A stretch of DNA of 64,000 nt from Cardiobacterium valvarum. GTDB lineage: Bacteria; Pseudomonadota; Gammaproteobacteria; Cardiobacteriales; Cardiobacteriaceae. Below, piece after piece: positions 47,539 to 57,840 of the stretch. The position numbers and the translations under genes are program-made. The DNA is taken from the NCBI RefSeq assembly GCF_900460955.1, contig NZ_UFUW01000001.1:434001-498000 (forward strand). Direction: 5' to 3'. The number at the start of each line of letters is the position of its first letter. The stretch's first letter is position 1. The notes beneath the pieces are model-generated. The model made no database searches. It had not been told where the DNA came from and saw nothing but the letters and a program-made list of their open reading frames with translations.

Positions 47539-48600
47539 TCACTCCGCCTCGTAATAGGCAAAGCCGGTCATCAACGGCTTGGCGGTGCGCACCAGCGCGG
47601 CGCGGGTAAAGCGGTAACTGTCGCCATCCGGCTCGCAGACCATATCCACGCTGATAAAGCCGGAGGGATGCTCGATGGTGACGACGCTGCCGCTCGCGCG
47701 GTAACAGTCATGGGCGACAGTGCCGGGAATATTCGCCGCCGCTGCAACACAAATGGCGCCGGTAACAGCATGGGCGGCGTGACACTTATCCGGCACGAAA
47801 TAGCGCGATGTGATGCTGCCATCGCTGCGCGGTGCGGAGAGCACGCCCATTTTCGGCACGACGCTGCCGCGTACATCGCCCAGCCCCATCAACTCGCCCG
47901 CTTGTAACCGCACCGCTTCCATGCGCGCCATCAGCTCGCCTTGTGCGTCCAGCTCGGCCTTGCTTTCATCGCCGCGCAGACCGAGTTCGGCGGCGCTGAA
48001 CAGTACCATCGGCATGGCAACGTCGATGCAGGTCACGTTCAGACCATTGATGCAGTCGCGCCTGTGGCCGGTCGGGAAAATTTTGCCCGTCTTCGCGCCT
48101 TCAATCTGGCTGAAATTGAGCCGCACCGGCGAACCGCTGCCGGCTACACCGGAAATCACCGTGTCGCCGTCATATTTCAGTACCCCGTTCGGCGTTTCGG
48201 CGGAGACCTCGATGATGCTGTCGGTATTGACGTTATAAACCTTGACCGTGGTAACGCCGCTTTCCAAGTCAATCAGGCCGCTTTCGCTGGCATAGCAGAT
48301 GATGCCGGAGAGAATATTGCCGCAGGAAGGGCGGGTGTCGATAGTCTTCTGCTCGATACCCGCCTGGGCAAAGAGATAATCGAGGTCGATGCCGGGGCGC
48401 GCCGATTTGCTGATGATGCCGATCTTGCTGGTGAGGCTGGTCGCACCGCCGAGGCCGTTAATCTGTGACGCCTCGCCGGAGCCCATGATGGCGAGCAGGA
48501 CGCGGTCGCGTGCGGCGGGATCGGCGGGCAGATCATCTTGGCGGAAATAGACACCTTTGGAAGTGCCGCCGCGAATAATCATGCAGGGGATTTTTTTCAT
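47539..48600 (-). CDS. PrpF-family isomerase (4-oxalomesaconate tautomerase-like)
   Basis: 353 aa. Opens KKIPCMIIRGGTSKGVYFRQ, the hallmark of PrpF/GalD proteins of the diaminopimelate-epimerase fold, with GSGEASQINGLGGATSLTSK, RPSCGNILSGI (active Cys near residue 92) and the second half RYFVPDKCHAAHAVTGAICV. Members isomerise aconitate-type or oxalomesaconate double bonds; no methylcitrate or gallate pathway genes are nearby, so the substrate is open. AGAGG precedes the ATG. Confidence 0.85.
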   Translation of the reverse strand: MKKIPCMIIRGGTSKGVYFRQDDLPADPAARDRVLLAIMGSGEASQINGLGGATSLTSKIGIISKSARPGIDLDYLFAQAGIEQKTIDTRPSCGNILSGIICYASESGLIDLESGVTTVKVYNVNTDSIIEVSAETPNGVLKYDGDTVISGVAGSGSPVRLNFSQIEGAKTGKIFPTGHRRDCINGLNVTCIDVAMPMVLFSAAELGLRGDESKAELDAQGELMARMEAVRLQAGELMGLGDVRGSVVPKMGVLSAPRSDGSITSRYFVPDKCHAAHAVTGAICVAAAANIPGTVAHDCYRASGSVVTIEHPSGFISVDMVCEPDGDSYRFTRAALVRTAKPLMTGFAYYEAE

Positions 48601-48767
48601 ACGAACCTCTGAGCTGGGTGGGGAAACGGTATTTTCTTATAAAAACGCCCCGGCGTGGCGGCATCACCCGCCAGCGGAAAAAACAGAAAATGGCGGACAA
48701 ATCCCTTACAATCCGCGCCGTCTTGATCAATAGACAAATTCCCCTTCCTTTACCTTTGGAGCCCTCT

Positions 48768-49283
48768 ATGAAAACCTTGATAAAAAACACCCTTGCCGTC
48801 GTCACCCTCGCCGGCCTGGCCGTGAGTGCATCCGCGCAGAACTTTGCCGGAAAAACCTCACAAGAACTCGGGCAGAAAATTGCCAACGAAGTCATGATGG
48901 AAGTTATGGCCGAAGTGCAGAAAGCCGGCGGTAAGCAGCCTTCCCAAGAAGAAATCGGCAAAATGCTGGGCAAAAAAATGGCCGACAAAATGCGTGCCAA
49001 CCTTGCTGAATTGAAAAAAGGCGCGACGGAAGATTGCACGAACCTCTACGGCCAGGACAAAGCCAGTAACTGTGCCTGCGTGACCGATAAGACCGATTAC
49101 GAAGGCATGTTCGCCCTCATCGAAAAACAAATGGCTAATCCGCAAACCGAGATGACCGCCGAAATGACCGCGCAGGAAAAGAAAAACGAAGAAACCTACA
49201 AAGCCTGCGACCTTGATATCGCCGTGATGAAAAAAGCATCTGAAGCGATGGCTCAAGAAGCCGCCAAAGCGATGGCGAAATAA
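48768..49283 (+). CDS. Exported Met/Lys-rich hypothetical protein
   Basis: 171 aa. Signal peptide MKTLIKNTLAVVTLAGLAVS cut after ASA. Mature protein helical, very rich in Met, Lys, Glu and Ala (ANEVMMEVMAEVQKAG, QMANPQTEMTAEMTAQEKKN), with cysteines in ATEDCTNLYG, SNCACVTDK and YKACDLD. Thus periplasmic, perhaps a small chaperone- or metal-related protein, but no family is recognised. TTTGGAG before the ATG at 48768 sets the start. Confidence 0.8.
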   Translation: MKTLIKNTLAVVTLAGLAVSASAQNFAGKTSQELGQKIANEVMMEVMAEVQKAGGKQPSQEEIGKMLGKKMADKMRANLAELKKGATEDCTNLYGQDKASNCACVTDKTDYEGMFALIEKQMANPQTEMTAEMTAQEKKNEETYKACDLDIAVMKKASEAMAQEAAKAMAK

Positions 49284-49298
49284 TCCCCGCTGCAAATA

Positions 49299-49330
49299 AC
49301 AAGAAACCCCGCTGCAGCGGGGTTTCTTGT
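49299..49330. terminator. Perfect palindromic terminator
   Basis: ACAAGAAACCCCGCTG / CAGCGGGGTTTCTTGT, a 32-base perfect inverted repeat 15 bases after the exported-protein gene. Confidence 0.85.
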
Positions 49331-49421
49331 ATGCGGCGTGTAAAAATGGCTTCGTCAAACAGCGTAATTAGCTTTGGCTCACCAAGCAGGTGCGCCTGCT
49401 TCATCGTCTTTCGTCAGAACT

Positions 49422-49455
49422 GACCGCCAGGCGGGATAAAACCTGGGTTTGCGAG
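49422..49455. repeat. Dispersed repeat copy
   Basis: GACCGCCAGGCGGGATAAAA then CCTGGGTTTGCGAG, one full copy of the family between the terminator and mdaB. A CACCAAGCAGGTGCGCCTGC motif at 49380 resembles the composite at 4216. Confidence 0.75.
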
Positions 49456-49528
49456 AGGGCAGAGCAGTCTGCAAGAAAAGCCAACGCCCGTCATAAAAAC
49501 GGCTTGGGCTGCTATCACCGCTGCCTTA

Positions 49529-50122
49529 TCAGGCAGTCGGGGCAAATACTTGTTGCAAATGTGCGCGGTAATCGGTGATGTATTTTTCTACCTGCGGGTT
49601 TTTGATGACATCGTTGCAGATGAACGAAGGCAGCCGCGTCGTGCCGAGAAATTCGTTGGCTTTGTGGAAGTGCAGATAGACGCCGTCCACACCCACGCCT
49701 TCAAAGAAATCCCCTGCACGGGTGAATGCTTCTATCGGCGCGTTCCAGGTGGATGAAATCATGTGTTTTTTACCGTGCAACAAGCCGCCGGTACCGTAGC
49801 CTTCCGTCGGCTTGTTGCGGTGGCGGCCATCGTTCATGACCAGTTTGCCTTCGCCCACACCGGCTGAAAACACTTCATCAATGTATTTTTTCACCGTCCA
49901 CGGTTCGCCCATCCACCAGCCGGGCATTTGCCAGATGACGGCATCCATCCACAGCCATTTTTCCACTTCGGCCTCTTTGTCGTAGCCATCTTCAATCACG
50001 GTTTCCTTGATGGCGTGACCAAGCGCGGAAAGCGTCTCGCGCGCGGTTTGCTGCAGGGTGTGGTTCAGGCGGCCCCCGGTAAAACTGAAAGCCTGGCCGC
50101 CGTCAATCAAGAGGATATTCAT
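49529..50122 (-). CDS. mdaB: NAD(P)H:quinone oxidoreductase, MdaB-like
   Basis: 197 aa, flavodoxin fold. MNILLIDGGQAFSFTGGRLN, WQMPGWWMGEPWTVKKYIDE and STWNAPIEAFTRAGDFFEG are close to MdaB. It reduces quinones by two electrons with FAD, limiting redox cycling. Its start faces the LysR gene 101 bases away, the usual arrangement for regulator and target. Confidence 0.9.
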   Translation of the reverse strand: MNILLIDGGQAFSFTGGRLNHTLQQTARETLSALGHAIKETVIEDGYDKEAEVEKWLWMDAVIWQMPGWWMGEPWTVKKYIDEVFSAGVGEGKLVMNDGRHRNKPTEGYGTGGLLHGKKHMISSTWNAPIEAFTRAGDFFEGVGVDGVYLHFHKANEFLGTTRLPSFICNDVIKNPQVEKYITDYRAHLQQVFAPTA

Positions 50123-50223
50123 GATGCTGTTCCTGTGAGATTAAAAAGGGCGGGCATTATGCCGCTGCGTTTTATGCTAAAAAACAGCAAAAATGGCAAA
50201 ACTCTTTTCGCAGGAGGGCAACA

Positions 50224-51123
50224 ATGAAGACGCATTCGGACGAACTCGCCGTGTTCGTGCAGGTGGTGGAAAGCGGCAGTTTCAGCCGCGCGGCAGAGCG
50301 GCTGGGGTTGGCCAATTCGGCGGTAAGCCGCACGGTGAAGCGACTGGAAGAAAAACTGTCGGCGAACCTGATTAACCGCACCACGCGCCAACTGCGCCTC
50401 ACCGAGGAAGGCAGCCGCTTTTTCGAGCGGGCGCGGCAGGTGCTGCACGATATCGAGGCGGCAGAAGCGGAAATCGTCTCGGTGGGCTGCGCGCCGCAAG
50501 GGTTGCTACGGGTGGATTCCGCCACGCCGATACTGCTGCATCTGATTGCGCCATTAGTGCGGCCATTTTGCGAGCGTTATCCGCAGGTTATGCTGTCGTT
50601 GGTGTCATCCGAGGGTTATATCAATCTGATTGAGCGGCGGGTGGATGTCGCCATCCGCGCCGGCAGTCTGCATGATTCCGCCCTGCGCGCCCGTCATCTC
50701 TTTGATAGTCGCCTGAAACTCATCGCAGCTCCCGACTACCTCACTCGTTGCGGTACACCGGAGACGGTGGCTGATTTGGCGCGACACACGCTTATCGGCT
50801 TCACCGAGCCGAAAACGCTGAACGACTGGCCGTTTGCCGACACGGGCAATACACCTTATCCCGCCGTGCCGCACCTCGTCGCCAACAGTGGCGAAACCAT
50901 CCGCCAACTGTGCCTCGCAGGTAACGGCATCGCCTGCCTGTCGGATTTCACGGTCGCTGCGGATATTGCTAGCGGTCGCCTGCGCGAACTATTACCCGGA
51001 TGTGCCCTGGACGTGGCCAAGCCGTTCCATGCCGTCTATTACAGCGACAATGCCGTCAGCCCGAAAATCCGGGTATTTGTGGATTTTCTGGCAGAAAAGC
51101 TGGGCGGGCAAAAGGGAGGTTAA
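50224..51123 (+). CDS. LysR-family transcriptional regulator
   Basis: 299 aa. N-terminal winged helix (AVFVQVVESGSFSRAAERLG, SAVSRTVKRLEEKLSANLIN) and a substrate-binding domain of the CrgA/aaeR-like group (VDVAIRAGSLHDSALRARHL). GCAGGAGGGCAAC precedes the ATG. Divergent to mdaB, so it probably controls that gene in response to quinones or redox stress (inference). Confidence 0.92.
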   Translation: MKTHSDELAVFVQVVESGSFSRAAERLGLANSAVSRTVKRLEEKLSANLINRTTRQLRLTEEGSRFFERARQVLHDIEAAEAEIVSVGCAPQGLLRVDSATPILLHLIAPLVRPFCERYPQVMLSLVSSEGYINLIERRVDVAIRAGSLHDSALRARHLFDSRLKLIAAPDYLTRCGTPETVADLARHTLIGFTEPKTLNDWPFADTGNTPYPAVPHLVANSGETIRQLCLAGNGIACLSDFTVAADIASGRLRELLPGCALDVAKPFHAVYYSDNAVSPKIRVFVDFLAEKLGGQKGG

Positions 51124-51438
51124 CAAGAGGTAGCCGTCAAGCGAGACAATCATGCGGATTTCTCCATGCCCATCCTGCTCAGCGCCGTTAAATCTCCCGA
51201 ATACTCGCACATCGCGTTCTGCCCGACTATCTGCGTGAAGACGACATAGCCATAAGCATAGAGGACTTGGGTTTTCTCGTATGGCCATCGTCGCAAAATG
51301 CCAGATAACTCTGCCCGCTGATGGTGATGGGATATGGACCGTACAATGGCATGACTTGACCATCTCCTGCATCCTCTCCTACCATGCGCGCCCCCGTCTT
51401 TGGGCGGTGTCTTCATCAAAAATACAAGGAATATCAAC
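51124..51438. other. Gene-free stretch, possibly a decayed gene
   Basis: About 315 bases. On the minus strand, MPLYGPYPITISGQSYLAFC (from about 51352) reads like real protein, and a frame change leads to TQVLYAYGYVVFTQIVGQNA and MCEYSGDLTALSRMG up to a stop near 51150. No intact gene and no family. One GCCGTCAAGCGAGA repeat core lies at 51134. Confidence 0.35.
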
Positions 51439-51795
51439 ATGACCGATACCTGCACCCTGCCACATCACGCCGACCATGCGCATCAACACGGCGCGAACTG
51501 CGGCCACACCGCCATTAAACATGATGGCCACATTGATTACTTGCACGACGGCCATCTGCACCACCCGCACGAGGGGCATGTGGATGAACACCGCATTGCC
51601 GTTAGTGCGGTCAATCCTGATGTCTGCACCCCGGATCACCACTGCAACGGCCATGAAGCAGGCCACGTTCACGGCCCCGGCTGCGGTCACGAAGCTGTGC
51701 CACATGGCGACCACGTTGATTATCTTGTGGACGGTCATCTGCACCATCCGCACGACGGCCATTGCGATAACCACGGTCCGATTGAGCTTGCTTGA
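51439..51795 (+). CDS. Histidine-rich metal-binding protein
   Basis: 118 aa, roughly a quarter histidine, with no signal peptide. Two repeats of about 45 residues: CGHTAIKHDGHIDYLHDGHL then HHPHEGHVDEH, and CGHEAVPHGDHVDYLVDGHL then HHPHDGHCDNH, plus Cys in CTLPHH, VCTPDHH and GPGCGH. Such composition means binding of Zn, Ni or Co; storage or delivery are the likely roles, cytoplasmic. AAGGAATATCAAC before the ATG at 51439. It stands alone, closed by a terminator, with no metal transporter next to it. A Zur or similar operator was not recognised. Confidence 0.8.
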   Translation: MTDTCTLPHHADHAHQHGANCGHTAIKHDGHIDYLHDGHLHHPHEGHVDEHRIAVSAVNPDVCTPDHHCNGHEAGHVHGPGCGHEAVPHGDHVDYLVDGHLHHPHDGHCDNHGPIELA

Positions 51796-51812
51796 ATCGT
51801 AGGAAAATAAGG

Positions 51813-51837
51813 AAGACGGCAACCGCCGTCTTTTTTT
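51813..51837 (+). terminator. Terminator of the His-rich gene
   Basis: AAGACGGC / GCCGTCTT around AACC followed by TTTTTT. Confidence 0.85.
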
Positions 51838-51864
51838 ATCTGCGCCGGGAGGTGGCGGCTTCCC

Positions 51865-52560
51865 GTCAAGCGGGATAAATCCTGGTTTTTTATTCCCCCC
51901 TTCCGGCCTTCGGCCACCTTCCCCCGCAAGCGGGGGAAGGGCTTTTTTTCGTGCAAGATTCGGGATTGGACAGCGCGTCAAGCGGGATAAACACTGGGTT
52001 CGCCGCAAACGGGATAAACGCTGGGTTTGCCGCCAAACGGGATAAACACTGGGCTCGCCGACAAGCAGGATAAATACCTGGGTTCGCGCCAAGCGGGATA
52101 AACACTGGGTTTGCGCTAAGCGGGATAAATCCTGGGTTTTTATTCTCCCCTTCCGGCCTGCGGCCACCTTCCCCCGCAAGCAGGGGAAGGGCTTTTTTTC
52201 GTGCAAGATTCGGGATTGGACAGTGCGCCAAGCGGGATAAACACTGGGTTTGCGCTAAGCGGGATAAATCCTGGGTTTTTATTCCCCCCTTCCGGCCTGC
52301 GGCCACCTTCCCCCGCAAGCGGGGGAAGGGATTTTTTCGTGCAATGTTCGGGCTTGGACGTGCACCAAGCGGGATAAACACTGGCCTCGTGAACAGCCGC
52401 CAAGCGAGATAAATACTGGGCTCACCGCCAAGCGAGATAAATGCTGGGTTCGCGCCAAGCGAGGTAAACACTGGGCTCGCCGCCAAGCGAGATAAACACT
52501 GGGTTCGCGCCAAGCGGGATAAACACTAGGCTCACCGTCAAGCGAGGTAAATGCCGGGCT
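51865..52560. repeat. Repeat field: three 130-140-bp composites plus single units
   Basis: Nearly 700 bases made almost only of repeats. Composite copies begin at about 51865, 52116 and 52254: AAGCGGGATAAATCCTGG, TTTTTATTC, CCTTCCGGCCT(T/G)CGGCCACC, a hairpin CCTTCCCCCGC / GCGGGGGAAGG with T-run, CGTGCAAGATTCGGGATTGG, and a closing AAGCGGGATAAACACTGG. Between and after them lie about ten single units of GCCAAGCGGGATAAACACTG with GGTTCGC or GGCTCGC filler. Long frames cross it only because of the regular spacing. Confidence 0.85.
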
Positions 52561-52660
52561 GGCAGGGCAGGGCGGTTGTCCTCGCTATTTCACCCAGCCG
52601 CAGCCTTCCCCCGCTGATGCGGTATGATTCGCGCCTTTCGTTCCCACCTTCTTAAGAACT

Positions 52661-53425
52661 ATGTCCGTTTCCCATCCCATCGCTGCCCGTCTGCTCGATA
52701 TTTTTGCCGCTGGCGATATGTTTGTCCGTATGCGCTATCAGGGCGAGGCGCATGTTGTGCCGGTCGCCCTGCGCGGCGATGTCGCCCTTGATGACCTGCT
52801 CGGTATTGAGGCGCAGAAGGCGGCGTTTCTCGCCAATATCGGGCGTTTTTTCAGCGGTGCGCCGTATCAGCACACGCTGCTCTGGGGCGCGCGCGGCACG
52901 GGGAAGTCGTCGCTGGTGCGCGCCGCGTTGCGCTTTTTCCGCCCGCGCGGACTGAAGTGTTTGCAGGTCGCCTGCGATGATTTGCCGGATTTGCCGTTTT
53001 TGTTGTGGACGCTGGCGCAGGCGCCCTCTCCGTTTATGGTCTTTATTGATGATTTGTCCTTCGGCGCGGATGACGGCAGTTATCGTGCGCTGAAAGCGGT
53101 GCTGGATGGCGCGCTTGGCGGCGTCGCGGCGAATGTGCTGATTTGCCTGACTTCGAACCGCCGCCATTTGCTTGCCGAGTTTCACCGCGATGATCGCGCC
53201 CTGCACCCGCAGGAGGATGTGGAGGAGCAGGTGTCGCTGGCGGAACGTTTCGGGCTGCGTCTGGCCTTTCATCCGCTCGATCAGGCGCAGTTTCTGGCGA
53301 CGGTTGCGCACTGGCTGGGGCGCGATTTGGCGCCGGACGAGCGTCAGCGCGCGTTGCAGTTTGCCCTCGCCCAGGGTTCGCGCAGTGCCCGCGTCGCCGC
53401 ACAGTGCGCGCAGGCGCTGTCGTGA
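52661..53425 (+). CDS. DUF815 family ATPase
   Basis: 254 aa. Walker A WGARGTGKSSLVRAAL (near residue 74), Walker B FMVFIDDLSFG (near 125), sensor region ICLTSNRRHLL and the DUF815 pattern EDVEEQVSLAERFGLRLAFH. AAA-type ATPase of unknown cellular role. Its TGA overlaps the GTG of the MATE gene (GTGA), indicating coupled translation. First gene of a run to menA. Confidence 0.88.
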   Translation: MSVSHPIAARLLDIFAAGDMFVRMRYQGEAHVVPVALRGDVALDDLLGIEAQKAAFLANIGRFFSGAPYQHTLLWGARGTGKSSLVRAALRFFRPRGLKCLQVACDDLPDLPFLLWTLAQAPSPFMVFIDDLSFGADDGSYRALKAVLDGALGGVAANVLICLTSNRRHLLAEFHRDDRALHPQEDVEEQVSLAERFGLRLAFHPLDQAQFLATVAHWLGRDLAPDERQRALQFALAQGSRSARVAAQCAQALS

Positions 53426-54753
53426 AGGCGGTCTTTGCCGAAGGCGGCCTGTGGCGGCATTTGTTGTCGATGACCGCTGCGCGCAGTGTCGGCATCATGG
53501 CGACGTTCGTGGTCGATTTCGTCGATGTACTGTTCATCAGCCGCCTGGGCGACGCCAGGCTGGTGGCGGCGGTCGGGTTTTCCGCTGCTTCACTCTTTTT
53601 TATCCGCGCGATTGCGATTGCCCTCGGCATTGCCACCACGGCGCTGGTCGCGCAGGCGGTCGGCAGCGGCAGCGGGCGGCGCGCGGCGCGTTATGCCTTT
53701 AACCTGTCGCTGCTGTCGTTTGTGCTGATGGCGACGATTGCCGCCACAGTGTGGCTGGGGCGGGGCACGGTGCTGTCCTGGGTCGGGGCGTCGGGCGAGA
53801 CGCGGCATTTTGCCAGCGGCTATCTCGGCATCGTCCTGATTGGCCTGCCGCTCCTGGCACTCGGCAACTGCGGCACGGCGACGCTGTTCGCCCTCGGCAG
53901 CGCACGGCTTGCCATGCTGGTCAGCCTGAGCGCGACGCTGACGCAGGCGGCGCTCGACCCTGTCTTCATCTTCGTCCTGGGCTGGGGACTGCACGGGGCG
54001 GCGCTTGCGGCGGTGTGCGCACAGGCGGTGATGGCGGCGGTCGCCTGGTACTGTCTGCTCTGCCGCTACCGCTTGCGCGCACCACTCGCGCCGCGCCTGC
54101 TCGCCGCCGATATTCCCGCCATTGCCGCCATTGCCTTTCCGGCGATGCTGACCAACCTCACCAGCCCGATTGCCACCGCTTACGCCGCGCGCAGCATGGC
54201 GCAGTTCGGCGATGCCGCCGCTTCCGCCTTCGCCGTCATCATGCGCCTGGTGCCGCTCGGCTTCGCCCTGCTGTTCTCGCTGTCTGCCGCCGTCGCGCCG
54301 ATTGTCGGCCAGAATGCGGGCGCGGCCCGCTTCGACCGCGTGCGCGAGACCTTATATAACGCGCTCGTCTTCAATTTCGCCGTGACCGCTGCCGTCTGCC
54401 TGCTGCTCTTCGCCGCGCGCGACACCTTGCCGGGCTGGTTCACCCTCAGCGGCGAAGCGGCAGCACTGCTGCGCTACTTTTGCAGCGGCATAGCCCTGCT
54501 CTACGGCTGCAAAGGCATGATTTTCTTCATGAATGCCGCTTACAACAACCTGGGCCGCCCGTTTTACGCCACTGCCGCCAACCTTGCCTGCCTCACCTGC
54601 GGCTCCCTGCCGCTGATTACCCTTGGTGGCCACTACTTCGGCGCGCGCGGCGTTATCAGCGGGCAGATGGCCGAAGCGGTGCTGGTCGCGCCTGTCTGCT
54701 GGCTTATCGTCCTGCGCCTCACCGCCCGCCGTGCTGCCGCCCAACCCCGCTAA
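53422..54753 (+). CDS. MATE family multidrug efflux transporter
   Basis: 443 aa with twelve hydrophobic segments in two similar halves (DFVDVLFISRLGDARLVAAV in the first; AYAARSMAQFGDAAASAFAV in the second), as in MATE Na+/H+-coupled exporters. The start is the GTG at 53422 overlapping the DUF815 stop; another in-frame GTG at 53404 would lie inside the previous gene. Substrates unknown. trmL follows after three bases. Confidence 0.9.
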   Translation: MKAVFAEGGLWRHLLSMTAARSVGIMATFVVDFVDVLFISRLGDARLVAAVGFSAASLFFIRAIAIALGIATTALVAQAVGSGSGRRAARYAFNLSLLSFVLMATIAATVWLGRGTVLSWVGASGETRHFASGYLGIVLIGLPLLALGNCGTATLFALGSARLAMLVSLSATLTQAALDPVFIFVLGWGLHGAALAAVCAQAVMAAVAWYCLLCRYRLRAPLAPRLLAADIPAIAAIAFPAMLTNLTSPIATAYAARSMAQFGDAAASAFAVIMRLVPLGFALLFSLSAAVAPIVGQNAGAARFDRVRETLYNALVFNFAVTAAVCLLLFAARDTLPGWFTLSGEAAALLRYFCSGIALLYGCKGMIFFMNAAYNNLGRPFYATAANLACLTCGSLPLITLGGHYFGARGVISGQMAEAVLVAPVCWLIVLRLTARRAAAQPR

Positions 54754-54756
54754 ACC

Positions 54757-55230
54757 ATGCAACACATCGCCCTCTACCAGCCGCAAATCGCGCCGAATAC
54801 CGGCAACATCATCCGCCTCTGCGCCAACACCGGCGCCACCCTGCATCTTATCCACCCGCTCGGCTTCGTCTGGGATGACCGCCGCCTGCGCCGTGCCGGC
54901 CTCGATTACGCCGAATACGCGCACATCCGCCACCACGACGATTGGACTGCCTTCCGCGCCGCGACTGCCGGGCAAACCCTGTGGGCGCTCACCACCAAAG
55001 GCAGGCGCGGCCTCTACAACGCCCGCTTCGGCGCGGATGACATCCTCCTCTTCGGCAGCGAAACGGCGGGCTTGCCGGAAAGCCTCCACGCCGCGCTTGA
55101 CCCCGCGCAGAAACTGCGTCTGCCCATGCAGGAAACCTCACGCAGCCTCAACCTCTCGAACACTGCTGCGATTGTGCTTTACGAGGCGATAAGGCAGAAT
55201 CTGCCCGCCGATACCGCTACAAATTTATAA
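54757..55230 (+). CDS. trmL: tRNA (cytidine/uridine-34-2'-O)-methyltransferase
   Basis: 157 aa, SPOUT fold. LYQPQIAPNTGNIIRLCANT at the start, LLFGSETAGLP and LRLPMQETSRSLNLSNTAAI at the knotted SAM site are diagnostic for TrmL. It methylates the wobble ribose of leucine tRNAs. Packed behind the MATE gene by three bases. Confidence 0.95.
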   Translation: MQHIALYQPQIAPNTGNIIRLCANTGATLHLIHPLGFVWDDRRLRRAGLDYAEYAHIRHHDDWTAFRAATAGQTLWALTTKGRRGLYNARFGADDILLFGSETAGLPESLHAALDPAQKLRLPMQETSRSLNLSNTAAIVLYEAIRQNLPADTATNL

Positions 55231-55246
55231 AATGCAAGAAAGTCAC

Positions 55247-56134
55247 ATGAGCCAAATCATCGAACTGTCCCGCCCGCGTACCCTGCCACTCGCCTTCGCC
55301 GTCATCTGCTGTGGTAACGCGCTCGCCTACCATGACGGCAACTGGCACCCCCCCGTCTTCATCCTCTCACTGCTGACCGCCCTTTCCCTGCAAATCCTCT
55401 CCAACATCGCCAATGACTACGGCGACGGCATCCGTGGCACCGACTATGTCCGCCCCGCCAGCGCCCCGCGCCGCCTTACCGCTACTGGCCGCGTCAGCCC
55501 CGCTTACATGCGCCGCCTGCTCGTTGTCTGCACCCTCGCCAGCCTCGTCCTCGGTATCGCGCTACTCAGTGTCAGCGCGCTTGGCCGGGGCGGCTTCCTC
55601 GTCTTCCTCGGCCTCGGCGCGCTCGCCATCACCGCTGCCATCACCTACACCGTTGGCCGCTGCGCCTACGGCTACCACGCCCTCGGCGAAATCAGCGTCT
55701 TCACCTTCTTCGGCCTGCTCGGTGTCCTCGGCAGCTACTACCTGCAAAGCGGCAACTGGCGGCCCGGCCTGCTCCTGCCCGCAAGCGGCTGCGGCCTGCT
55801 TGCCGCCACCGTGCTCAACATCAACAACATCCGTGACATCGTGAGTGACCGCGCCGCCGGCAAACAGACCCTTGCCGTCAAACTCGGCTTCGAGCGTGCC
55901 AAACAGCTCCAATACATGCTCCTTGTCGCCGCCGGCTGCTGCTACCTTGCCTACGCCCTGCTGAACCAGGCCTACACCAGCCTGCTATGGCTGCTGCTTC
56001 TGCCACTCGTGAGCACACACGCCCGCGCCCTGCACCGCGCTGCCGACCAGATGAGCGCCGGCTGCGAACTGAAACGCATCGTCAGCTGCGCCTGCGGAGT
56101 GAGCCTGCTGTTCAGCCTGGGGCTGTGCTTATAA
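55247..56134 (+). CDS. menA: 1,4-dihydroxy-2-naphthoate polyprenyltransferase
   Basis: 295 aa, about eight to nine membrane segments. LSRPRTLPLAFAVICCGNAL, the Asp motif NDYGDGIRGTD and the second one NNIRDIVSDRAAGKQTLAVK identify MenA of the UbiA family, which attaches the prenyl tail in menaquinone synthesis. Two starts are possible (55232 or 55247); the second has AAGAAAG upstream. No other men genes in the window. Followed by a repeat core and a terminator. Confidence 0.92.
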   Translation: MSQIIELSRPRTLPLAFAVICCGNALAYHDGNWHPPVFILSLLTALSLQILSNIANDYGDGIRGTDYVRPASAPRRLTATGRVSPAYMRRLLVVCTLASLVLGIALLSVSALGRGGFLVFLGLGALAITAAITYTVGRCAYGYHALGEISVFTFFGLLGVLGSYYLQSGNWRPGLLLPASGCGLLAATVLNINNIRDIVSDRAAGKQTLAVKLGFERAKQLQYMLLVAAGCCYLAYALLNQAYTSLLWLLLLPLVSTHARALHRAADQMSAGCELKRIVSCACGVSLLFSLGLCL

Positions 56135-56182
56135 AAGTCCGCTTTGCAGCCCGCCAAGCGGCGTAAACACTGATCCCGCCAC

Positions 56183-56217
56183 AAAAAAACCGCCTGCACG
56201 ATGCAGGCGGTTTTTTT
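56183..56217. terminator. Bidirectional terminator between menA and gdhA
   Basis: AAAAAAACCGCCTGCA / TGCAGGCGGTTTTTTT. A single repeat core (CCCGCCAAGCGGCGTAAACA) precedes it at 56149. Confidence 0.9.
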
Positions 56218-56238
56218 GCAAGCGTTGCGCGTCGGGAT

Positions 56239-57594
<1,356 letters not shown>

Positions 57595-57739
57595 TTATGG
57601 ATGGGGGGTACCGCACTCTACACCTATTGCCGTGCAGCGCAAACGCTTTCTTCCCGGGATATTTTTTTCACACGTTTCCCCCGGTATAAACCCGGCAGCC
57701 ACAGGATATGAACAGTGCCAACGGGGGTAATATTCCTAT

Positions 57740-57766
57740 TTGACAGCTTGCAGTGAAGGTTATACA
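57740..57766 (+). promoter_or_regulatory. Candidate sigma-70 promoter for the ACT gene
   Basis: TTGACA at 57740-57745 and TATACA at 57761-57766 with a 15-base spacer, 75 bases before the ACT-domain gene. The spacer is shorter than optimal. Confidence 0.35.
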
Positions 57767-57840
57767 TTTTCCACCCCGTTTTTATACCATTCTTCATGCA
57801 AGAAAGGGATAAAGTCATTTACCGTTTAATGGGAAAAAAC

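Noticed and set aside
44946..47561. 871-codon minus-strand frame opposite oppC and oppDF
   Set aside because: Antisense shadow of well-identified ABC transporter genes with GC-rich third positions; composition (Asp, Ala, His, Phe mixture) is typical for such shadows.
51865..52560. Repetitive proteins in the frames crossing the repeat field
   Set aside because: Peptides such as FIPLGANPVFIPLGA arise from the regular unit spacing; no start signals and all strands and frames give similar products.
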